A stretch of DNA of 64,000 nt from Bacteroidales bacterium UBA3297 (GTDB lineage: Bacteria; Bacteroidota; Bacteroidia; Bacteroidales; Paludibacteraceae): positions 84,110 through 148,109 of the forward strand of contig DETD01000018.1 of assembly GCA_002362105.1 (NCBI GenBank), given 5' to 3'. The translations under genes and the position numbers were made by a program. Position 1 is the stretch's first letter. Each line of letters starts with the position of its first letter. The notes under the pieces are model-generated. The model did no database searches. It was not told the DNA's origin and saw nothing but the letters and a program-made list of their open reading frames with translations. Below are positions 1 through 8,225 of this stretch, in pieces.

Positions 1-610
1 CTATGCATACGACACCAATGCTTACAGCCGTGAAGAGGTTGTACGCATTTTGAAGGTAGCTTACAAGTACGCTCAGCAGCGCAACAAACACCTCACCGTT
101 GTAGACAAGGCTAACGTTTTGGCTTCTTCTCGTTTGTGGAGAGCTGTTGCCCAGGAAATGGCCCCTCAGTACCCAGATGTAAAGACCGACTTTATGTATG
201 TCGACAACGCATCTATGCGCATGATTCAAGAGCCTAAGTTCTTCGACGTTATGGTAACCGAAAACACCTTCGGTGACATCCTTACCGACGAGGGTTCTTG
301 CATTACCGGTTCAATGGGTCTGCTTCCATCGGCCTCTACTGGCGAACACACTCCTGTCTTCGAGCCAATCCACGGTTCATGGCCACAGGCTAAGGGCTTG
401 AACATCGCAAACCCACTGGCTCAGATTCTTTCGGTAGCTATGTTGTTTGAGTATTTCGACCTGAAGGAAGAAGGCAAACTGATTCGTGAAGCCGTTAATG
501 CTTCTTTGGACGCTAACGTACGCACTCCTGAAATTCAGGTTGAAGGTGGTGCTAAGTACGGTACTAAGGAAGTTGGTGCTTGGATTGTTGACTACATCAA
601 CAAGAAGTAA
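1..610 (+). CDS. leuB: 3-isopropylmalate dehydrogenase, C-terminal part (cut by window edge)
   Basis: The frame is open from base 2 to the TAA at 608-610 and gives about 202 residues of the C-terminal half of a beta-decarboxylating dehydrogenase. The segment ENTFGDILTDEGSCITGS carries the metal-binding aspartates, and EPIHGSWPQAKG followed by IANP is the NAD adenine-binding loop of LeuB. The enzyme oxidises and decarboxylates 3-isopropylmalate in leucine synthesis in the cytoplasm. The canonical loop reads EPIHGSAPDIAGKG, so the loop variant is slightly unusual but common in Bacteroidales. The 5' end and any upstream leu genes lie outside the window. A strong terminator follows immediately. 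Confidence 0.95.
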   Translation, partial: YAYDTNAYSREEVVRILKVAYKYAQQRNKHLTVVDKANVLASSRLWRAVAQEMAPQYPDVKTDFMYVDNASMRMIQEPKFFDVMVTENTFGDILTDEGSCITGSMGLLPSASTGEHTPVFEPIHGSWPQAKGLNIANPLAQILSVAMLFEYFDLKEEGKLIREAVNASLDANVRTPEIQVEGGAKYGTKEVGAWIVDYINKK

Positions 611-632
611 GCTAGAACTTATTCCAACATAC

Positions 633-671
633 AGAAGCGTGTGTCATTCACTTGGCACACGCTTCTTTTTT
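633..671 (+). terminator. Rho-independent terminator after leuB
   Basis: An 11-bp perfect stem (633-643 with 656-666) is closed by a 12-nt loop and runs into a six-T tract. It lies 22 nt after the leuB stop. Confidence 0.9.
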
Positions 672-945
672 GATAAATTCGTGAAATCAACAGAACTTAC
701 AGCGTATTCCTCACTGCCGATCTCCACGTCATACCAGTCTGTGATGTCTTCAAAGTTGTCTGTCCTCTCCTTGCAGTTGTTAGCCCTTATATAGAAGGTT
801 TTACAGTGGGATGCAACCGTTTCCACAATCGATTCAGAGAAAGACCCGCAGTCAGCCCTGAATCTGTTAATAGAGACGTTGCAGATGTTTTTCAGCCTGT
901 TGAACATTCTTTCCAGTGTCTTTCCTTGACAAAACCTGACATTGG
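672..945 (-). pseudogene. IS1380-family transposase fragment
   Basis: On the minus strand an open stretch reads VRFCQGKTLERMFNRLKN, then INRFRADCGSFSESIVE, then FYIRANN. The R-A-D-x-G-S-F block with the following YIRA strand is the signature around the second catalytic aspartate of IS1380-type DDE transposases. Only about 90 residues remain. Neither the N-terminal catalytic region nor the C-terminal glutamate region is present, and no terminal inverted repeats were recognised. It is a decayed insertion-sequence remnant. Family assignment is from motif memory, not a search. The distal boundary near 945 is approximate. Confidence 0.7.
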
Positions 946-1561
946 CATTAATACATATGCGAAAACTGAGAAAACAGAGAAAATAGACGACGTTGAAATA
1001 TACCTTAAAGGAGGAGAGAAAATACCAGGTTATTTAAAGTTAAAAAGAGACTATAAGCCTGCGTTCATCTTATCCAATACCACAAATGGAGAAATAGATC
1101 TGAACACCATCGACTCTGTTATCACTAAGACAGACTCGGCAGTATTTCTTCCACTGAAATGGATAGAGTTGTCCGAGATCCCGTTGTATAAAGAGTACGA
1201 CATAACGCTGCTACGTAGAATATATAAAGGTAAAAACATTGATGGCTACCTAGGTTTATCGGAAAAGATTAACGTACCCGTACATACGGGTTCAGGAACG
1301 TATTACTATAATAACCCAACAATTGGAGATAAATACTACTACTATGTTAAAGAAGAAGATTTTGCGTATGCCTACTTCATAAAATTACCTGGAAATTTCA
1401 TTACTGTCAATCCAACCGGAAGTATAAAAAGGGCGACAAAGAAAATTCATCCTAAACTCTCAGAATACGTAGCAACCAAAGAATTCAAAGAGGCGACAAA
1501 AGGCTTGGCTAAAAATCCGGAGATTGCGCTGCCCGAGTTTGACAAGGCATTTGACAAATAA
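946..1561 (+). pseudogene. 5'-truncated gene of unknown function abutting the IS remnant
   Basis: A plus-strand frame ends at 1561. Its first ~45 codons (from an ATG at 806) are antisense to the IS fragment, and the authentic part begins near 946 with KTEKIDDVEIYLKGGEK. No ATG occurs in that authentic part, so the native start and any signal peptide were lost, probably when the insertion sequence landed. The remainder has two similar segments beginning DVEIYLKGGEKIPGYL and LLRRIYKGKNIDGYLG, resembling repeated small beta domains, and a lysine-rich end. I do not recognise a family. An alternative is translation from a TTG near 928. Confidence 0.55.
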
Positions 1562-1625
1562 TTCTTTACTCGAGACTGTGCAACTCTATAAATACGACTA
1601 TTACTCTGAAAAGAATAAAAAAAAA

Positions 1626-1660
1626 CACCCACGTAAGAAACTTTTCGTGGGTGGGGTTTT
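1626..1660 (+). terminator. Hairpin terminator
   Basis: Stem 1626-1633 pairs with 1646-1653 (8 bp, GC-rich) and is followed by GGGTTTT. It ends transcription of the truncated gene and may also act on the opposite strand for the DUF4272 gene. Confidence 0.7.
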
Positions 1661-1732
1661 ATATAAAAGTTAATATTTTTAGACGATAATTTGTAGCATT
1701 AATTCTGTAAACAAGATAGAGACTTATAAGAA

Positions 1733-2938
1733 TCAGGTGTTAGGCTGAATCTTGTCCCAATCTTTTATACCATCAACGCCTGCAATCCAATTAAGGGCAT
1801 AATGCCAGAAATAGGTCACTGTAGGATCGACCGCATTCACCTCCTGGTGTTTGATTCTAGCCTCAACACAAGCCCAGTTGATGCGATAAACCAAGTCGAG
1901 TTTATCAAGAATTTCCTCATTACTCCGCATATTAGCCTTCGCGCAAAGATCGTCGAAATTGGTATGGAACATAAGTTTGCAGATTTCACCAGCATCGCAG
2001 CACTGTGAAGGGAGATTGGCATCGACCAAGCCGAGCGCCCACAGCATAACGTAACAGCACTCGTAACGCCAAGTATGTGTTGAGTGGTATTTGTCGTGGT
2101 TCAAAGGATCGGAAATGTAGCGTTTCTCATATTCCGACACGTATTTGCTGATGTTGAAATTCTTCTCAAAAAAGTTTCTGAAATTCTCGACATCTTGCGG
2201 TGCGTCCTCTGGAGAGTTGACGCAAGTGTCGGCACATGCACTGGCAGTGAACACACAAGCCAGACGGTGGATAAGTTCTTCTTTAGATGCAATTTGAGCA
2301 GCTTTTTCAGCGACAGGAACCGCCTTCTTCTCAATAAAAGGGAGTCCGAGTTTACGTAACACATCCAACGAGCGTTCCCTTCTTTCCTTATCGCACAGTT
2401 CTTCCTTAATCTCAGTGACAATAGACTTGTCTGACATGGGATAGAATTCGTCGAAGTCGGTGCTGCCGTCTTTTGCGATAAGGGTTCTATTTTCAGAGTC
2501 GAAAAGGCGCATATCGGCCGTCAGCATAAAGGCGCCAGCCTTTTCCGCCACATCAAATAAGAATCCGTACAAAGTCTGCGATCTGTCTTTATTATCATTA
2601 AAGAATAAAGAAACAGAGGCTATATACTTAAACAACTGTATTTGAGTGATTGCGGCAGACTTCACCTCTTGATTGGCAACAGGGGCCTGCGAAAAATAGC
2701 CCGCCATACCGCTGATTTGCGACTTAACATATTGGGCATCGGAATGTACCCTGGCAAAAATAGGACTTCCATCGAAAAGGGTAAGTTTAAACTGACCTTC
2801 TTCAGTCTCCTCAACCTCGGTAACCACTTTCTGCATCACATCTTTCAGATATTCGATAAAGTTTTCAGCGTCGCTTCTATAGCTATAAAAGGTTACGTCA
2901 AACTGTTGCCACGAGTTTTCACTGTTTTGTTTTTTCAT
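1733..2938 (-). CDS. DUF4272 domain-containing protein
   Basis: This is a 401-residue cytoplasmic protein without signal or membrane segments. The C-terminal half carries hallmarks I associate with DUF4272: RKLGLPFIEKKA near residue 196, an EELIHRLACVF helix, and TWRYECCYVMLWALG with a following PSQCCD block. The N-terminal ~180 residues are a separate region rich in acidic residues. No catalytic function is known for the family. It is a single-gene unit with a short, AT-rich 5' region shared divergently with the AEC transporter. The start ATG at 2938 follows an AT-rich stretch and gives the only convincing N-terminus. Confidence 0.8.
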   Translation of the reverse strand: MKKQNSENSWQQFDVTFYSYRSDAENFIEYLKDVMQKVVTEVEETEEGQFKLTLFDGSPIFARVHSDAQYVKSQISGMAGYFSQAPVANQEVKSAAITQIQLFKYIASVSLFFNDNKDRSQTLYGFLFDVAEKAGAFMLTADMRLFDSENRTLIAKDGSTDFDEFYPMSDKSIVTEIKEELCDKERRERSLDVLRKLGLPFIEKKAVPVAEKAAQIASKEELIHRLACVFTASACADTCVNSPEDAPQDVENFRNFFEKNFNISKYVSEYEKRYISDPLNHDKYHSTHTWRYECCYVMLWALGLVDANLPSQCCDAGEICKLMFHTNFDDLCAKANMRSNEEILDKLDLVYRINWACVEARIKHQEVNAVDPTVTYFWHYALNWIAGVDGIKDWDKIQPNT

Positions 2939-3083
2939 AATACTAAATTTTAGATTTTTACTAGTTTTTTATTAACACAACAAAATTAAGATGTGGTACG
3001 GCGCCAAAAAAGAGCAAAAGTGCACTAAAAATAAGCAGATATGGATAATTGCATTTATGATGGGGAACACGCACAAAAATGCT

Positions 3084-3091
3084 TAACTTTG
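3084..3091 (+). promoter_or_regulatory. -7 element (TAACTTTG) for the AEC transporter
   Basis: It matches the Bacteroidetes TAnnTTTG box and sits about 29 nt before the ATG at 3120. No clear -33 TTTG was found at the expected distance. Confidence 0.5.
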
Positions 3092-3119
3092 CGACACCAA
3101 AAGAGATGGATATAAATAT

Positions 3120-4034
3120 ATGCAACAGCTGACATTTACTATGCTAGAGTTGTTCGCCTTAGTGTTGGTTGGATTTGTAGCCAACCGCCTGCACTACACA
3201 ACAGCAGACAGCGACAAGAAGCTATCGGGACTAATTATCGATTTCACATGTCCCGCCCTTGTTTTATCATCAGTAATGGGCGACCGCTTACCAGACAGAG
3301 ACCTTATTCTTCCCTTGTTGGCAATCGGGTTCCTAACCTACCTTCTATTAACACCCATTGCGCTATTCCTGCCTAACGCACTCAAGCCAAAAGAAGGGGA
3401 GAAAGGCATCTACGGGTTTATGATGATTTTCGGCAATGTAGGTTTTATTGGCTACCCCATCGTAGCCTCTATATTCGGGTCTAACGCCATATTTTATGCC
3501 AGCGTACTCAACTTTCCGAACACCTTCTTTGTGTTTGTGCTAGGCTCGGCGCTCATATCGGGAGGCGGAAAGATAAGGTTCAATTGGAAGACGCTGGTCA
3601 GCACTCCCATGCTGGCGTCGTATCTATCTATACTAATTGTGTTTATGGGTTGGGACAACATACCCGAAGTCATCAGCAAGCCAATCACACTGCTGGGCAA
3701 CATAACCGTGCCGGCATCGTTGCTGATTATCGGCAGCCAGATGGCGCAAATGCCCCTGAAAAAGATGGTCGGAACCTGGCGGATATACTTTTCGGCAGGC
3801 ATCAAACTATTTGCTGCCCCACTCCTGCTATTCTTGTTGTTCTCGCTTTTGGACTTCAACGAAGAGGTGGTACGCATCAACACCATTGTCATAGCCACTC
3901 CTGTAGCCGCCTACGGTACTATACTATGCTTGAAATATAACCGCGACATGAGCATTATTACACAGGCCACATTCCTGACCAATCTGTTGTCGGTGGTTAC
4001 CATACCTATAGTGGCAGGCATCATAGGGGTATAG
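3120..4034 (+). CDS. AEC family (auxin efflux carrier-like) transporter
   Basis: This 304-residue integral membrane protein has about ten hydrophobic segments in two five-helix halves. NVGFIGYPIVASIFG (around residues 109-123) is the conserved crossover motif of the first half, and PVAAYGTILCLKYN lies in the second. Members export small organic anions such as malate, but the substrate cannot be read from sequence. Length fits the family (~300-320). The stop lies only 4 nt from the stop of the convergent CHU_C gene, so the two transcription units must terminate inside each other. Confidence 0.9.
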   Translation: MQQLTFTMLELFALVLVGFVANRLHYTTADSDKKLSGLIIDFTCPALVLSSVMGDRLPDRDLILPLLAIGFLTYLLLTPIALFLPNALKPKEGEKGIYGFMMIFGNVGFIGYPIVASIFGSNAIFYASVLNFPNTFFVFVLGSALISGGGKIRFNWKTLVSTPMLASYLSILIVFMGWDNIPEVISKPITLLGNITVPASLLIIGSQMAQMPLKKMVGTWRIYFSAGIKLFAAPLLLFLLFSLLDFNEEVVRINTIVIATPVAAYGTILCLKYNRDMSIITQATFLTNLLSVVTIPIVAGIIGV

Positions 4035-4038
4035 TCCC

Positions 4039-5880
4039 CTACTGCCATAAAAGGGTCACATGCCCCAAATAGTAGCGGTAGAGACCTGGCACATAAACCT
4101 CGTACCAATAGTCGGCAGATGGCAACTGGTGTCCGCAATAAGTGCCGTCCCATTTGAACTCGTCTGCGTTCTTCTCATATAAAAGGACCCCATAGCGGTT
4201 ATAGAGCGATACTCTGGCCTTTGGAAAACGTTCTGCCAACACAGGCAGATAGAAATAGTCGTTGACGCCATCACCGTTTGGTGTCACCACTTTCTGAATC
4301 TCGAGGCTGTCGAGTGAGGGCAGCACACAAGGCTCAACCTCGACATAAGCTACAGCCGAATCGACACACTGGCCGTTCTTTACCTTGACGGAATAAGAAC
4401 CCGACTCCTTCACCTTGACAAACCATTCGGAAGAACCGGTACTCCACTTGTAGGTATACAACGGGCTATAGTTTTGGGCAGACACTGCCGTAAGGACCAC
4501 CCCCGCCCCCGAACAACCGGTAGTATCCTTCAGATTCATAACTGGCTTTTCATCGGCACGGGCGGTAAAAAGCAGGCTGGAAGCCATGCAAAGAGGGTCG
4601 TCGGCCTTTGTTACCTTCACGCGATAATTGCCGGCCACTGCCGCAGAAAGCACATCTGCGGTTTCCGGAATCTTGATATTGTTGACCGACCATTCATATA
4701 CGAAGGCATCTTTATCGAGGTCCTCGCCCACAAGTTCCGCAGTCAGTTCAAGGTGTTCACCCTGGCAGAAAGACGAAGCAGGTGCACTAATAAACACAGA
4801 GTCGAGGAAACAGGTCTTTTCGGAACACGGACAGGAATGAACCGCAGTCACAGCATCGTCGTCGAAGCCGAACAGCCTGACCGTAACCTTATTCTGAAGT
4901 TTGGGGCCACAAGAGTCTATCCGCTCCTGCCACTTGATATGGAAGATGGAACTGTAAGGAATGGGCTACAACATGGTTGTAGGATGGTCGTCGCAATACC
5001 AATAGCCATCGTCGTTGGTGCTGTTCGAGAAAAAGGGAGGCCTCGTTGAATGCTTAAAGTTGGGAATGCTAACACCCAACGAATCGATTAGGGCCTGCAT
5101 GTTAGGCGACAGTTCGTTTGAAACCAAGTACTCGTCAAGCAACAAACGGTTGTCATTTTTAAATACATCGTGGATGTAGGAGCCGTCGACCTTGTTCAAC
5201 ACAAATTGCAAGCCATAGGCGTAATCAGACCGGCAAGAAATATCGTAGAAGCCCGATGACTTAATTTCATTAGACTTGAAAAGGCTGTTCTTTAGTAGGA
5301 AATACCCCTCTACCCTGCTCAACTTGTCATATACCAGGACCGGAGAAGCGAGTGTATCAGTATTAACCCAGACACGCAGCACCTCGTCCTTTACATCGAT
5401 ATTCACCCTGATATTGTTTGAGTCAAAGGGTAGTGTGAGTTTAATCACATCTGATCCACTTATATACAATATGATAGACAATTCTTTGCCACGGTGAAAC
5501 TCGATAGAAGCATCGTAACCCAGACTCATGTTCTTTCGAACAGAAGCGACAAAAGCATTGTCAAAAGACAAAGGCGCCGCAAAAGAGACAAAAGAGTTGA
5601 AGGCAAGCGATTGTTTGAACGCAGCTGTGCCGGCATAGTTGGACTTGGCCACCAGTTTTCCCCCACTGATAGCCATACCGGAAAAATCCCATCCGTCGGC
5701 ATACTTTATCGCATCAGGAAAATAGGAGCCTTCTGTCTGGATATAAGTAAACGAATAATTCGCCGTGTTCCCCTCCTCATACTTGTCTTGCTCAGTGTCG
5801 ATAGTCAATAAAGAAACAGCACTAACTTGGAAATGTAACAAAAAGGAAAGGAACAGCAAGATTGCAGTCCGTGTGCTCAT
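4039..5880 (-). pseudogene. Surface protein with CHU_C gliding-motility C-terminal domain, interrupted by an in-frame TAG
   Basis: Starting at the ATG at 5880 (signal peptide with LLFLSFLLHFQVSA) one frame runs to 4039 but is broken by a single TAG at 4968-4966. Sequence continues in the same frame without loss: before the stop WYCDDHPTTML, after it PIPYSSIFHIKWQERIDSCG. Both sides are well-formed coding sequence. The C-terminus has VVTPNGDGVNDYFYLP and SLYNRYGVLLYEK, the CHU_C domain used for type IX secretion and surface attachment, preceded by Ig-like segments. The simplest reading is a recent CAG-to-TAG transition that removes the sorting domain. A sequencing error is the alternative. An upstream ATG at 5919 is less likely because it precedes the signal peptide. 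Confidence 0.8.
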
Positions 5881-6030
5881 AATATAAAAGATTGTAGTTC
5901 GAAAATGTATATAAAGCAATAACCGCCACTAAATTAGCAAAAATTTGAGACCAAAGAAACAAAAACAAAAAAAACAGGTATGACGATTCTCTCGCCATAC
6001 CCGTTAACAAAATGCTATGTAAATATCAGA

Positions 6031-7566
6031 TTAAAGCGGAATATTACCGTGCTTCTTAGCAGGCGTGCTACGTACCTTGTTCTGGGCCATATCGAGCGCC
6101 TGAATCAACTTAGCACGAGTCTGAGAAGGCATGATGATTTCATCGACATAGCCCAACTCAGCTGCACGGTAAGGATTTGAGAAGGTTTTCTCATATTCTT
6201 CGATAGTCTTCTTCTTATCCTCATCGCTCAAGTTACGGTACAAGATGTTAACCGCACCTTCGGCACCCATAACGGCGATTTCGGCAGACGGATAAGCGAA
6301 GTTAATATCGCAACCTGTATGTTTAGAAGACATAACGATGTAAGCACCTCCATAAGCCTTACGGGTAATGATTGTAATCTTAGGCACAGAAGCCTCAACA
6401 TAAGCATAAACAATCTTAGCACCGTGGCGGATGATACCGTTGTGCTCCTGAGTGCAGCCAGGCAAGAAACCAGGAACATCTTCAAGAGTAACGATAGGAA
6501 TATTGAAGCAGTCGCAGAAACGGATGAATCGGGCTGCCTTATCGGAAGAGTCGATATCGAGAACACCGGCCTGGAATGCAGGCTGGTCGGCTACGATACC
6601 AACAGTCTTACCATCGAGACGGATGAAACCGACAACAATGTTCTGAGCGAAATTAGCATGAACTTCGAAGAAGTTGTGGTCGTCGGCAATTTCCTCAATA
6701 ATTTTCTTAATATCGTAAGGCTTGCTAGGATCTTCAGGAATAAGTTCATCGAGAGACTCGATAACACGGTTCGGATTATCCTGAGTAGGCATAACGAGCG
6801 GATCTTCGATATTGTTAGAAGGCAAGAAGCTAAGGAGTTCACGCACCATCATAAGTGTATCTTCCTCAGTTTCGCCAACAAAGTGACAAACACCGCTACG
6901 AGAAGCGTGAACGGCAGCACCGCCCAACTCTTCCTTATCAACCTCCTCGTGAGTCACGGTCTTAACCACATCAGGACCGGTAACAAACATGTGGCTCTGC
7001 TCCTTCACCATGAAGATGAAGTCGGTAAGCGCAGGAGAATAGCAAGCACCACCAGCGCAAGGACCCATGATAACAGAGATTTGAGGAATCACACCAGAAG
7101 CAATAGTGTTCTGGTAGAAGATATCGCCATAACCAGCCAAAGAAGAGATACCCTCTTGAATGCGGGCACCACCCGAGTCGTTAATTGCGATGATAGGAGC
7201 ACCCATTTTAAGGGCCATTCTCTGCACCTTGACAATCTTATTGGCATTGGTTCGGCTAAGAGAGCCGCCACAAATGGTGAAATCGTAAGCATAAACGAAA
7301 ACCAGACGACCGTCAATCTTACCATAACCAGAAACGATACCGTCGCCATCGAACTTCTTCTTGTCCATACCGAAGTTTGAACAATTGTGAATAACGAATT
7401 TGTCGATTTCGACGAAAGTATTCGGATCGAGGAGCGTGTTGATACGCTCGCGTGCGGTCATCTTACCAGATTCGTGCTGCTTGTCGATGCGCGCTTGTCC
7501 GCCACCGAGGTCAGCCTGCTTATTTCTCTCGAGGAATTCCTCGACTCTTTTCTCTCTGCTTTCCAT
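6031..7566 (-). CDS. Acyl-CoA carboxylase carboxyltransferase (beta) subunit, propionyl/methylmalonyl type
   Basis: This is a 511-residue carboxyltransferase with both crotonase-like halves. The N-half has INDSGGARIQEG and GPCAGGACYSPAL, the acyl-CoA oxyanion/binding region. The C-half has DVPGFLPGCTQEHNGIIRHG and ITRKAYGGAYIVMSSK for carboxybiotin. It transfers CO2 between biotin and an acyl-CoA, most probably propionyl-CoA/methylmalonyl-CoA, in cytosol. It is the last gene of an operon with the biotin carrier (98 nt upstream) and biotin carboxylase. Having biotin carboxylase next to it favours an ATP-dependent carboxylase over the membrane decarboxylase, in which MmdA works with OadB/OadG-like subunits (none are seen here). 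Confidence 0.93.
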   Translation of the reverse strand: MESREKRVEEFLERNKQADLGGGQARIDKQHESGKMTARERINTLLDPNTFVEIDKFVIHNCSNFGMDKKKFDGDGIVSGYGKIDGRLVFVYAYDFTICGGSLSRTNANKIVKVQRMALKMGAPIIAINDSGGARIQEGISSLAGYGDIFYQNTIASGVIPQISVIMGPCAGGACYSPALTDFIFMVKEQSHMFVTGPDVVKTVTHEEVDKEELGGAAVHASRSGVCHFVGETEEDTLMMVRELLSFLPSNNIEDPLVMPTQDNPNRVIESLDELIPEDPSKPYDIKKIIEEIADDHNFFEVHANFAQNIVVGFIRLDGKTVGIVADQPAFQAGVLDIDSSDKAARFIRFCDCFNIPIVTLEDVPGFLPGCTQEHNGIIRHGAKIVYAYVEASVPKITIITRKAYGGAYIVMSSKHTGCDINFAYPSAEIAVMGAEGAVNILYRNLSDEDKKKTIEEYEKTFSNPYRAAELGYVDEIIMPSQTRAKLIQALDMAQNKVRSTPAKKHGNIPL

Positions 7567-7664
7567 AAATATTTAGTTTAGAGGCGAAAGGCTATGAGTC
7601 TGGCAAAAGACCCGTTGGAAAGTTTGCCTCCACCTTCTGTTTTTTTGCTCGTTTAAGAATTAAA

Positions 7665-8198
7665 TTAATCTTCAGCCTTAGCATCAGGGTCCGGCATCAA
7701 CTGTATAAGAGTCTGGTTGCCGTCGATAACATCGTTTTCCTTAACAAGGATAGCCTTGATAATGCAGTCGGCAGTAACTTTGTAGTCGCTCTGCATCTTC
7801 ATTGCCTCAACCACAATAACACTAGTACCAGCCTTTACCTTGTCGCCCTCGTTAACGAGGATCTTAACGACCTTACCTGGCATTGGCGAAGCAATGTGGT
7901 CTTGGGTTTCTGCACCAGCATCCTTCTTACGGTTGCGGAGGTATTTCGCCTGAGAGTCGATAATCTCAACCGGATAGGTATTGAAATGAGTGTTTACCTG
8001 GTAAGAGCGTCCGTCGTCAGAACGCTTAAGTTCGGCGTTGTACGACTTACCGTCGCCAGTAAGGATAGAGCAAACACCATTTTCGGCCATAATAAAGTCG
8101 ATGTCGTATTCCTTATCATCGATCTTAATCTGCACCTTGTTACCATCCTTACTGATGAGTTCAACATTAGCAATACGGTTACCTACATGAACTTCCAT
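7665..8198 (-). CDS. Biotin carboxyl carrier protein of acyl-CoA carboxylase
   Basis: The protein is 177 residues. The C-terminal 75 residues form a biotinyl/lipoyl domain with VVEAMKMQSDY, and Lys134 in EAMKM is the biotinylation site. SPMPGKVVKILVNEGDKV precedes it. The N-terminal ~95 residues resemble the BT (biotin carboxylase-transferase linker) region of alpha subunits, so this chain corresponds to the C-terminal third of a fused PCC alpha subunit. It sits 27 nt after the biotin carboxylase gene, in the same operon, and shuttles carboxybiotin between the two enzymes. Confidence 0.93.
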   Translation of the reverse strand: MEVHVGNRIANVELISKDGNKVQIKIDDKEYDIDFIMAENGVCSILTGDGKSYNAELKRSDDGRSYQVNTHFNTYPVEIIDSQAKYLRNRKKDAGAETQDHIASPMPGKVVKILVNEGDKVKAGTSVIVVEAMKMQSDYKVTADCIIKAILVKENDVIDGNQTLIQLMPDPDAKAED

Positions 8199-8225
8199 AT
8201 AATAAAATTGGGTTTTCTTCTAAAA

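Noticed and set aside
4966..4968. TAG as recoding site (pyrrolysine or readthrough signal)
   Set aside because: No downstream stem element or Pyl genes are seen, and Gln is expected here; a simple nonsense mutation is more economical.
6319..7380. 353-codon frame antisense to the carboxyltransferase gene
   Set aside because: Composition is unlike a real protein and the sense strand encodes an unmistakable enzyme.
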